This document shows, piece by piece, positions 8,617 to 13,301 of a DNA stretch of 13,301 nucleotides. Position numbers and translations under genes: made by a program. The notes beneath the pieces are model-generated. The model was given only the letters and a program-made list of their open reading frames with translations, made no database searches and was not told where the DNA came from. Each line of letters opens with the position of its first letter. Positions within the stretch are counted from its first letter, which is position 1. The stretch is from JADJNW01 sp033761835 (GTDB lineage Bacteria; Bacteroidota; Bacteroidia; Chitinophagales; Saprospiraceae): assembly GCA_033761835.1 (NCBI GenBank), contig JANRME010000279.1, positions 1-13,301 on the forward strand. Reading direction: 5' to 3'.

Positions 8617-8624
8617 GATATTTG
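8617..8624 (+). promoter_or_regulatory. Weak -7-like element GATATTTG before the NUDIX-type regulator
   Basis: One mismatch to the Bacteroidota -7 consensus TAnnTTTG, placed 23 bp before the ATG at 8648. That is nearly the same distance as the better element before the mutarotase gene. No clear -33 TTG is visible at the right spacing. Confidence 0.25.
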
Positions 8625-8647
8625 CGCTTATTTTTTTACTAAGCACA

Positions 8648-9340
8648 ATGGATATTAATAGCTATATAAATCATCAAAAAATTCTTGTTGCGGTTGACTG
8701 TATTATTTTTGGTTTTGATGGGAGTGAGTTAAAGGCACTTCTGATAAAAAGAGGATTTGAACCGGAAAAAGGCAAATGGTCGCTGATGGGCGGGTTTATT
8801 CGAGAAAACGAAAACGCCGAAAAAGCAGCTATTCGCATTTTGTATCAGCTCACCGGAATGAAGAATATATACATGGAGCAGCTTCACACGTTTAGTGATG
8901 TAGATCGGGATGCGGCAGGTCGGGTTATTTCTATTGCCTATTTTGCATTGATAAATATTAAAGATTACAGCGAGCAGTTGAAGTTAGAACATGAAGCTCG
9001 ATGGTTTCCTTTAGGTAAAATTCCGCCGCTAATCTTCGACCACAAACAAATGGTAATAAAGGCACAAAAAATGTTGCAAGAAAAAGTGGCGACACATCCT
9101 ATCGGATTTGAATTGCTGCCCGAAAAATTTACGTTGCCACAACTGCAAAGTCTATACGAGGCCATTTATGAAACGCCTTTAGATAAAAGAAACTTCAAGC
9201 GTAAAATACTCTCCTTAGACATTTTAAATAAGCTTAACGAAAAAGAGAAAGAATCCTCCCGAAAAGGCGCTTTTTATTATGTATTTGATGAGGTCAAATA
9301 TGCAAAACTTCAATCCGCTAATGGTGTGAAATGGTATTGA
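8648..9340 (+). CDS. NUDIX-fold winged-helix transcriptional regulator (NrtR/AraR-like), catalytically degenerate
   Basis: Probable sugar- or nucleotide-sensing transcription factor of 230 residues. Residues 10-145 are a NUDIX domain (VDCIIFGFDG, LLIKRGFEPEKGKWSLMGGFI). Residues 150-225 are the NrtR-type winged helix (FTLPQLQSLYEAIYE, LDKRNFKRKIL). The NUDIX box GX5EX7REUXEEXGU begins at Gly49. Glu55, Arg63 and Gly70 are kept, but the three catalytic-helix glutamates are replaced by Ile64, Gln67 and Leu68, so hydrolysis is unlikely and the domain probably serves as a ligand sensor. In this family NrtR senses NAD metabolites, and the Bacteroides arabinose regulator AraR is a NUDIX-type factor. 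Which ligand applies here is unknown. It is divergent from the complete susC-susD operon, which suggests local control of uptake genes. The ATG lies directly before the conserved N-terminus. Confidence 0.9.
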   Translation: MDINSYINHQKILVAVDCIIFGFDGSELKALLIKRGFEPEKGKWSLMGGFIRENENAEKAAIRILYQLTGMKNIYMEQLHTFSDVDRDAAGRVISIAYFALINIKDYSEQLKLEHEARWFPLGKIPPLIFDHKQMVIKAQKMLQEKVATHPIGFELLPEKFTLPQLQSLYEAIYETPLDKRNFKRKILSLDILNKLNEKEKESSRKGAFYYVFDEVKYAKLQSANGVKWY

Positions 9341-9356
9341 TTAGCTTATATCATGA

Positions 9357-9392
9357 TGAAAATAATTAGGGATAGTTACATCATTATTTTCA
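9357..9392 (+). terminator. Weak AT-rich hairpin after the NUDIX-type regulator
   Basis: TGAAAATAAT at 9357-9366 can pair with ATTATTTTCA at 9383-9392 around a 16-nt loop, starting 16 bp after the stop codon. Only one G-C pair is present in each arm and no U-tract follows, so termination is uncertain. The rest of the spacer to 9566 shows nothing recognisable. Confidence 0.25.
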
Positions 9393-9566
9393 CATTACTA
9401 AAAGTCCTCTTTGCGTTAGAAAATTTTCCAGCATAAAAACCTTACTCCCATTCGTAAAAAAATACATCTCCAGGCATACTCTGTCGTTTAATTTTATCCC
9501 TTTAGTCGAGATAAATGGTGTTATTACCTGTTTTTCAATACCTTGAGTTCAACTTCAAAAAACCAA

Positions 9567-10184
9567 ATGACTATTATGATGAACCTCCAAAAAAATCAAG
9601 CATTCAAAAATATAGAATACCATGAAGGTCTTCATCAATTGACCATCATTTATTACTGGATGTGCCCCATTTATTATGCTTTTTTATTTATGGGCATCAT
9701 ATTTCTTGGTGTAACAGTAGCATCTTTTATTAATTATTTGCAGGGGCTACCATTGCCAATAGATGTAGATACTTCTCTCCCTATGTGGTTTCTTTTACCC
9801 TTACATATTATTGTTAGCATTTATTTACTATATATTTCATTATGTAATCTTTTAAATGAAACAACCATCGAAGTTAATCAAAAAGATATGAATATAAGGG
9901 TTCACCCTATTCCATGTATCGGCAATCGGCAAATACCTCGTAACTCGATCAAACAATTATTCATTCATCAAGTGGAAAGTGCCTATAAAGGTCATGCGGT
10001 TTACGATTATCAAGTAATATTACTGACAATCAATTATAAACGCATTAATCTAACCCATAAATTAAATGATATTAAAGACGCTCAATTTATTGAGCAGAAA
10101 ATCGAGCAATATTTAGGAATCGAAAATGACCTCGTGGCAGGCGAATACAAAGAAAACAGTTCCGAAAAGTATTTCTGGGGCTAA
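9567..10184 (+). CDS. Two-TM membrane protein with beta-rich C-terminal domain, function unknown
   Basis: I do not recognise a named function. Numbered from ATG 9567 (205 residues), two membrane spans lie at about 34-58 (PIYYAFLFMGIIFLGVTVAS) and 73-96 (MWFLLPLHIIVSIYLLYISL). A soluble tail of about 110 residues with alternating beta-strand patterns follows (TTIEVNQKDMNIRVHPIP, IPRNSIKQLFIHQ, YDYQVILLTIN). It ends in a helix (DAQFIEQKIEQYLGIEN) and a short acidic tail. The two-TM plus beta-domain layout recalls bacterial PH-like membrane proteins, but this is structural resemblance only. ATGs at 9576 and 9579 are alternative starts. A TTG at 9543 would add only polar residues, so I reject it. 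It stands alone on the plus strand, 49 bp before the mutarotase, which has its own -7 element. Confidence 0.8.
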   Translation: MTIMMNLQKNQAFKNIEYHEGLHQLTIIYYWMCPIYYAFLFMGIIFLGVTVASFINYLQGLPLPIDVDTSLPMWFLLPLHIIVSIYLLYISLCNLLNETTIEVNQKDMNIRVHPIPCIGNRQIPRNSIKQLFIHQVESAYKGHAVYDYQVILLTINYKRINLTHKLNDIKDAQFIEQKIEQYLGIENDLVAGEYKENSSEKYFWG

Positions 10185-10201
10185 AAATTGCCTAAAAAGG
10201 C

Positions 10202-10209
10202 TATATTTG
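10202..10209 (+). promoter_or_regulatory. Bacteroidota -7 element TATATTTG before the mutarotase gene
   Basis: Exact match to TAnnTTTG, 24 bp before the ATG at 10234 and just after the stop of the preceding gene. A TTG at 10188 is too close to be the -33 element and no better one is visible, so the promoter is only half supported. If active, the mutarotase is transcribed independently with a leader of about 20 nt. Confidence 0.45.
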
Positions 10210-10233
10210 TGGCATATAAAGAAACACCGTGGT

Positions 10234-10569
10234 ATGAAAAGATATTGCTTAACCTTGGATTTAAAAGATGATCCTCATCTTATCGCTTCATACGAACGCT
10301 ACCATCAACGAATACCCGAGGCCATCGAACAAAGCATCCGCGAAGCTGGAATTCTTGATTTACAGATATTTCGTTTGGGTACTCGAATGTGCATGATAAT
10401 GGAAACCAGCGAAGATTTTTCTTTTGAAAAAAAAGCAGCCATGGACGCGGCAAATCCGGCAGTGCAAGAATGGGAAGCGATCATGTGGCAATTCCAGGTA
10501 GCGCTACCGCAAGCAAAACCAGGTGAAAAATGGCTACTTATGGAAAAAATTTTTCAATTGAACTCTTAA
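10234..10569 (+). CDS. L-rhamnose mutarotase-family protein (COG3254/PF05336)
   Basis: Cytoplasmic enzyme expected to interconvert the alpha and beta anomers of a 6-deoxy sugar (L-rhamnose, or L-fucose in some members of COG3254). It has 111 residues, close to the family's 104-115. Visible family marks are the Y20-x-x-Y23-H24 motif, where His24 fits the position of E. coli RhaM His22. After it come IPEAIEQSIREAGI and the beta-strand LDLQIFRLGTRMCMIMETSEDF. The end, KPGEKWLLMEKIFQL, is common in Bacteroidota members. I start at ATG 10234. The frame is open 36 codons upstream, but that part overlaps the preceding gene and looks non-native. No isomerase, kinase or aldolase for rhamnose or fucose lies in the window, so the natural sugar is uncertain. 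A possible small inverted repeat (10617-10631) follows. Confidence 0.88.
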   Translation: MKRYCLTLDLKDDPHLIASYERYHQRIPEAIEQSIREAGILDLQIFRLGTRMCMIMETSEDFSFEKKAAMDAANPAVQEWEAIMWQFQVALPQAKPGEKWLLMEKIFQLNS

Positions 10570-10683
10570 CTTTTCTTATTCCCATCCGTATATAAGAAGC
10601 GTCCCTGATTTGAATTTTCTTTCAAAAAGAAGGCTCGATAATTTTCTTTTAATTTTTAACATGACAATATGTACACTTTTCTG

Positions 10684-10691
10684 CAACTTTG
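10684..10691 (+). promoter_or_regulatory. Possible -7 element CAACTTTG before the GNAT gene
   Basis: One mismatch to TAnnTTTG and followed by TGG as at 10209-10212. It lies 30 bp before the ATG at 10722. A -33-like ATGAC at 10661-10665 has 18-bp spacing but matches TTG poorly. Confidence 0.25.
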
Positions 10692-10721
10692 TGGTTTCGA
10701 CCTTAAACAAACCCTAGGCTA

Positions 10722-11171
10722 ATGAATCTTAATTTTTATGCAGCAGGCGCTGATGATGTGGAGGTGATCTTGAAAATGCAACAAGATTTCTACGCTATTG
10801 ACGATTATAATTTTCAAAAAGAAGCGGCTAAAGAAGCGCTAAAAGCGTTTCTTAACAACGCCAACTACGGAAAGCTTTGGCTAATCTTGGAAAATGGGCA
10901 AACCATTGGTTACGCAGCTCTCACACTTGGATATAGTTTTGAATACAAAGGCCGCGACGCTTTCTTGGATGAATTATACGTTCTTCCGGAGTATCGCAGC
11001 AAAGGGATTGGCACCAAAACGGTAGAGTTTGTTGCCGAAAAAGCCAAAGAAATGGGAGTTAAAGCGATTCATTTGGAAGTTGAAATCCATAACGAGGCGG
11101 GTAGAGCGCTGTATCGGAGTTTCGATTTTCAAGATCATAATCGGGTTTTGATGACACGCTGGTTGATTTAA
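10722..11171 (+). CDS. GNAT-family N-acetyltransferase
   Basis: Acetyl-CoA-dependent acyltransferase of 149 residues, the usual length of a single GNAT domain. Motif A is clear: the strand FLDELYVLPEYR (81-92) is followed by the pyrophosphate-binding loop R92-x-x-G95-x-G97 and a helix (TKTVEFVAEKAKEMG). Motif B follows with IHLEVEIHNEAGRALYRSFDF, including Asn124 and Tyr131, the positions often used to hold CoA and act as general acid. The N-terminal part (residues 1-75) has the usual helices and the GQTIGYAALTL strand. The acceptor cannot be predicted, since small molecules, peptides and antibiotics are all possible in this family. It is separated from the mutarotase by 152 bp and converges with the HTTM gene across a 27-bp gap with no obvious terminator. 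Confidence 0.9.
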   Translation: MNLNFYAAGADDVEVILKMQQDFYAIDDYNFQKEAAKEALKAFLNNANYGKLWLILENGQTIGYAALTLGYSFEYKGRDAFLDELYVLPEYRSKGIGTKTVEFVAEKAKEMGVKAIHLEVEIHNEAGRALYRSFDFQDHNRVLMTRWLI

Positions 11172-11198
11172 AATAGTCGCTTAATTTATAAATAGGAG

Positions 11199-12161
11199 TT
11201 AACTAACCAATTCCTTTATTTCGGATGTAATATTCTGTTGGCTTCCTTTTTTAAAGGCTTTAATATCTTTATATGCTTCAAAGCCAAAAGCCGATATTGA
11301 TAATAAAATCATAATAATACCAAAAAGCCATAAACCAAGAAATAAGCCGATCCCGATATGTAACGAAATAATGCCCAATAACCAAAAAACGCGCACACGA
11401 GGAATCCACATTCCAATGCAATATCCTGTCTCAATAAGCATTGTAAACCAGCTTAATATGATAGGTATAAAAGGGTAATTCGAAAGCCAGGTGAGATCAA
11501 ATTGCCGAAAGTCGGGTTGAACCAAAGAACGCCAAAGCACATTCCCATTCCACCAATCAGCCGCCAGCATTTTTTCATAACCCGCCGATAAATACACCAG
11601 ACATATATGCACTTGTAGCACCCGAATGGAAAGCGTCACACCCCAAGTGGGCAGCGCATTTACACGTCCCAGTTTCAGGTCTAATGAATAAGCTTTATTA
11701 CTGGGCATCAAGATTAAATAAAATAATGCTATATGTAAAAAAATATCCACTCCATAAACAAAAGTAGGGATAGTGCTCATTATAATATAATGGCAAAACC
11801 ATGTGAAAAACGCCCAAACTCTGGTGTACCAGCCTATTAATAATCCAAAGGCAAATATTATATACAGCCAGAAAAAAGTTAATACCGATTGCGTTTCTGA
11901 AAGCCCTAAAATAGCATGAAACATTTTATAAATATGCTCCATATGAATATTCCAGGTAGTATTCAAAGCTCTTGAAATCTCCCATTGAATCCATCCGTCA
12001 TTACCAAAAAAAGCCAACCAATCAGGATACCAAATGAGCGCTTGTATAATGGTAAAAGCAGCTATCAAAAGCCTAAAAATGCCAAGCGGCTGCGGCAAAA
12101 GAGGCGTGTTCCAAAAGGAAATAAAACTATTTTTTAATTTTGTAAAAAGAGAATCGAACAT
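11199..12161 (-). CDS. HTTM-domain polytopic membrane protein (vitamin K-dependent gamma-carboxylase-like membrane domain)
   Basis: Integral inner-membrane protein of 320 residues with about eight hydrophobic spans, roughly at 28-46, 92-112, 116-132, 138-153, 176-196, 232-252, 258-275 and 278-294. The HTTM family signature is seen in LGIFRLLIA (26-34), WYPDWLAFFGNDGW (44-57) and QVHICLVYLSAGYEKMLAADWWNGNVLW (183-210), where the Y-x-x-A-G-x-x-K plus W-x-x-G pattern is typical. The soluble catalytic part of the eukaryotic carboxylase is absent, and bacterial single-domain members have no proven reaction. It follows the one-TM protein gene by 14 bp on the same strand, so the two are very probably co-transcribed. 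The polar C-terminus (FKKGSQQNITSEIKE) is likely cytoplasmic. Confidence 0.87.
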   Translation of the reverse strand: MFDSLFTKLKNSFISFWNTPLLPQPLGIFRLLIAAFTIIQALIWYPDWLAFFGNDGWIQWEISRALNTTWNIHMEHIYKMFHAILGLSETQSVLTFFWLYIIFAFGLLIGWYTRVWAFFTWFCHYIIMSTIPTFVYGVDIFLHIALFYLILMPSNKAYSLDLKLGRVNALPTWGVTLSIRVLQVHICLVYLSAGYEKMLAADWWNGNVLWRSLVQPDFRQFDLTWLSNYPFIPIILSWFTMLIETGYCIGMWIPRVRVFWLLGIISLHIGIGLFLGLWLFGIIMILLSISAFGFEAYKDIKAFKKGSQQNITSEIKELVS

Positions 12162-12175
12162 ATTTTAATTATCAC

Positions 12176-12673
12176 TTATCGTAAAACAAATGTGGTGGTA
12201 TAAAATTCTACAGTATCAACGGGTGCATTAGGTTGGTAATCTTTTATTTTTGGATAATGAATACTACGCATCGTGTAATCAATACGCCAGGCATCTTCAT
12301 GGATATTCAGCATTCGAGCAGCAACCGAGCGTGCGCATAAGTCTTGAAAAACGCTATCACTGGCAGTATGGTGCTTAAATCCGTAAAATCTATTGAGCGA
12401 TTCTTGATTAGAAGTATAAAATTTAAACCCTTTCAAGGTCGTATATTCATTTACAATATCTCCATCTTGATGAACATTTATTTTTAGCTCCGAACTTTTT
12501 CCGACGTCCGGCGAAAAAAATCCATATTGCCAAATGGAGTAATTAATACTACAAATAAAAGCCAATGGCTTTTCCCACCAGCCTTTATGGACAATTGAAT
12601 CCAGCCCGTGAAATATCACAACGGTAATGGTTAATAAATGTAAAAAAGCTAATGAATATATAATCTTTTTCAT
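12176..12673 (-). CDS. One-TM membrane-anchored protein, probable HTTM partner
   Basis: 165-residue protein of unknown function. An N-terminal hydrophobic segment (KKIIYSLAFLHLLTITVVIF, residues 2-21) would be a signal anchor or signal peptide. The rest is a soluble domain, probably outside the cytoplasm. Near residue 45 is WQYGFFSP, resembling the aromatic 'W-x-x-F-x-P' segment of proteins that accompany HTTM genes (from memory, not searched). I start at ATG 12673. Longer frames to 12811 run over a strong hairpin and into the neighbouring gene. Its stop is 14 bp before the HTTM start, so the pair looks like an operon. A single Cys lies in the signal region and another in the soluble part (LCARSVAARML). 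Confidence 0.8.
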   Translation of the reverse strand: MKKIIYSLAFLHLLTITVVIFHGLDSIVHKGWWEKPLAFICSINYSIWQYGFFSPDVGKSSELKINVHQDGDIVNEYTTLKGFKFYTSNQESLNRFYGFKHHTASDSVFQDLCARSVAARMLNIHEDAWRIDYTMRSIHYPKIKDYQPNAPVDTVEFYTTTFVLR

Positions 12674-12690
12674 AAAAACTATATAAAGGC

Positions 12691-12720
12691 GAGGACATAT
12701 GATATACATCATACGTCCTC
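12691..12720 (-). terminator. Long intercistronic hairpin (terminator or attenuator)
   Basis: GAGGACATATGAT (12691-12703) faces ATCATACGTCCTC (12708-12720) around a 4-nt loop: 13 pairs with one mismatch, 12697/12714. On the minus strand this pair becomes a G-U wobble, so the minus-strand RNA is fully paired while the plus-strand RNA has an A-C mismatch. That supports action on the minus-strand transcript of the secreted protein gene ending at 12750. The following tail GCCTTTATATAGTTTTT is only moderately U-rich and runs into the next start codon at 12673. Confidence 0.6.
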
Positions 12721-12749
12721 TATCATTACATTTTCTTTCACTAAAGGGA

Positions 12750-13160
12750 TTAACGTTTGTACTTCGCCATAATTTTGTTGAGTTGGGCTGCTTTTTCCCT
12801 TCCCAAAACACTTACAAGTTCAGAGTTACCGACCGCCAAAACATAAATCACGTCATCGCCCTCCACCACAAAAACGATCCAGCCTGCGGCTTCTGCAGGA
12901 TTCGTTACTTTCCTTACCTGTTCGAGGTCTTCCATTTTTACAGATCGTTTTCCAACCACCGTTTTTTTATTATTAAATTGCAAACGATACTTGGAGGCAT
13001 CCACGCCCTTGAAAAGCGCAGTAATCGCCTTTTGGTCAGCTGCCGAAATCTTTACAGAGTCAACGGCTGTTGTTTTTGTCCTTTGTGCAAAGGCGTTTTG
13101 CGGTGTACAGAATAATAATACAATAAACAATCCTAAGATTTTCAATAAGGTGAGCTTCAT
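12750..13160 (-). CDS. Small secreted/periplasmic protein, function unknown
   Basis: 136-residue protein that I do not recognise. Residues 1-26 are a clear signal peptide: basic start MKLTLLK, hydrophobic ILGLFIVLLFC, and an AFA-Q cleavage site. The mature part of about 110 residues has a short mixed alpha/beta layout: DQKAITALFKGVD, SKYRLQFNNKKTVVGKRSVKMEDLEQVRKV, then hydrophobic strands WIVFVVEGDDVIYVLAVG and a C-terminal helix VSVLGREKAAQLNKIMAKYK. It has no cysteines after the signal, so no lipid anchor or disulfide. I use ATG 13160; a TTG at 13169 would only add three residues. A 76-bp gap holding a long hairpin separates it from the one-TM/HTTM pair, so it may be a separate unit or the first gene of an attenuated operon. 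Confidence 0.8.
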   Translation of the reverse strand: MKLTLLKILGLFIVLLFCTPQNAFAQRTKTTAVDSVKISAADQKAITALFKGVDASKYRLQFNNKKTVVGKRSVKMEDLEQVRKVTNPAEAAGWIVFVVEGDDVIYVLAVGNSELVSVLGREKAAQLNKIMAKYKR

Positions 13161-13175
13161 GGTGTTCAATTTTTG

Positions 13176-13204
13176 GGTTATGAAATTAATAACCTACAAG
13201 GTTA
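13176..13204. promoter_or_regulatory. Three alternating GGTTA half-sites upstream of the secreted protein gene
   Basis: GGTTAT at 13176-13181 can pair with ATAACC at 13189-13194. The overlapping TAACCT at 13190-13195 can pair with AGGTTA at 13199-13204 across a 3-nt spacer. The middle half-site is shared, so only one stem can form at a time. It lies 16-44 bp before the ATG at 13160, where an operator or a leader RNA structure would be expected. Confidence 0.35.
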
Positions 13205-13301
13205 CAGAATTTTCAGATGAAAACAAATAAATTTACCTAAAAATTAATTGTAAAAACTTGAAAACCAAGAATTTTTAAACTCATAGGGTATAAAATGAAA
13301 T

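Larger units (their letters stand above)
7861..8647. other. 787-bp AT-rich divergent spacer between susC and the NUDIX-type regulator
   Basis: No convincing gene here. From 7861 to about 8400 it is extremely AT-rich. It holds five TTTCAA/TTGAAA hexamers (7911, 7949, 7956, 7971, 8031), the palindrome at 8032-8045, two near-identical direct copies of AATATRATATTTAAATT (8079-8095 and 8205-8221) with an inverted relative at 8124-8139, and AAGCGCTT at 8273-8280. From about 8430 the composition becomes more balanced. A stop-free stretch of 45 codons without ATG runs from 8473 to the stop at 8608-8610 (reads ...SGISEEYIEKQAKG...). It may be a gene remnant or chance. Promoters for both divergent units must lie here. 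Confidence 0.6.

Noticed and set aside
7870..8647. CRISPR array or insertion-sequence remnant in the AT-rich spacer
   Set aside because: Repeats are only two to three copies with irregular spacing, and no transposase frame, target duplication or long terminal inverted repeats are visible.
10126..10233. N-terminal extension of the mutarotase
   Set aside because: It overlaps the end of the membrane protein gene, contains the -7 element, and adds residues not seen in a family of about 104-115 residues.
12674..12811. Longer start for the one-TM protein
   Set aside because: It would translate through the long hairpin and overlap the secreted protein gene, and it would bury the clear MKKIIYSLAFL signal segment.
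12699..13230. Plus-strand frames opposite the secreted protein gene
   Set aside because: They lack a domain pattern and lie antisense to a gene with a clean signal peptide and cleavage site.

Overview
The window looks like chromosomal DNA of a Bacteroidota bacterium, probably a free-living Cytophagales/Chitinophagales/Sphingobacteriales-type organism. The evidence is two SusC-family TonB-dependent receptors with an N-terminal carboxypeptidase-D-like domain, a SusD lipoprotein, AT-rich spacers without Shine-Dalgarno sequences, and one -7 element of the Bacteroidota type (TAnnTTTG). I cannot name a genus. There is no rRNA, tRNA, CRISPR array, insertion sequence or phage gene.

Left part (1-7860, all minus strand): two tandem outer-membrane uptake units. 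The upstream unit is a complete susC-susD pair (7860-4714 and 4714-3140) joined by a one-base TAATG overlap and closed by a strong hairpin terminator at 3074-3118. The second unit starts after a 563-bp spacer. Its susC (2576 to beyond base 1) is open over 858 codons and leaves the window, so its C-terminus and any susD partner are not visible. The two receptors are about 82% identical over their first 121 residues and differ much more after that. No glycoside hydrolase, peptidase or sigma/anti-sigma gene is present, and neither receptor has the extra N-terminal STN domain used for FecR/sigma signalling.

Middle (7861-9340): a 787-bp AT-rich spacer separates the susC-susD unit from a divergent gene for a NUDIX-fold, winged-helix regulator (NrtR/AraR-like) whose NUDIX box has lost its catalytic glutamates. 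All four ATCGAT sites that I find in the window lie in the two spacers upstream of the susC genes. Two of them sit in the same 14-bp palindrome, TTCAATCGATTGAA, about 160-180 bp upstream of each susC. A simple model is that the adjacent regulator, or a LacI-type regulator elsewhere, controls both uptake units through these sites.

Right part: on the plus strand come a two-TM membrane protein with a beta-rich tail, an L-rhamnose mutarotase-type sugar epimerase (own -7 element) and a GNAT acetyltransferase. Converging on them from the right on the minus strand are a small secreted protein, a one-TM protein and an HTTM-family polytopic membrane protein. The last two are 14 bp apart and look like one operon. 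A long intercistronic hairpin lies between the secreted protein gene and this pair.

I see no clear new defence or mobile system. The points most worth a second look are the shared palindromes plus degenerate NUDIX regulator, the asymmetric conservation of the two receptors, the HTTM/one-TM pair, and two small inverted-repeat arrangements on the right.
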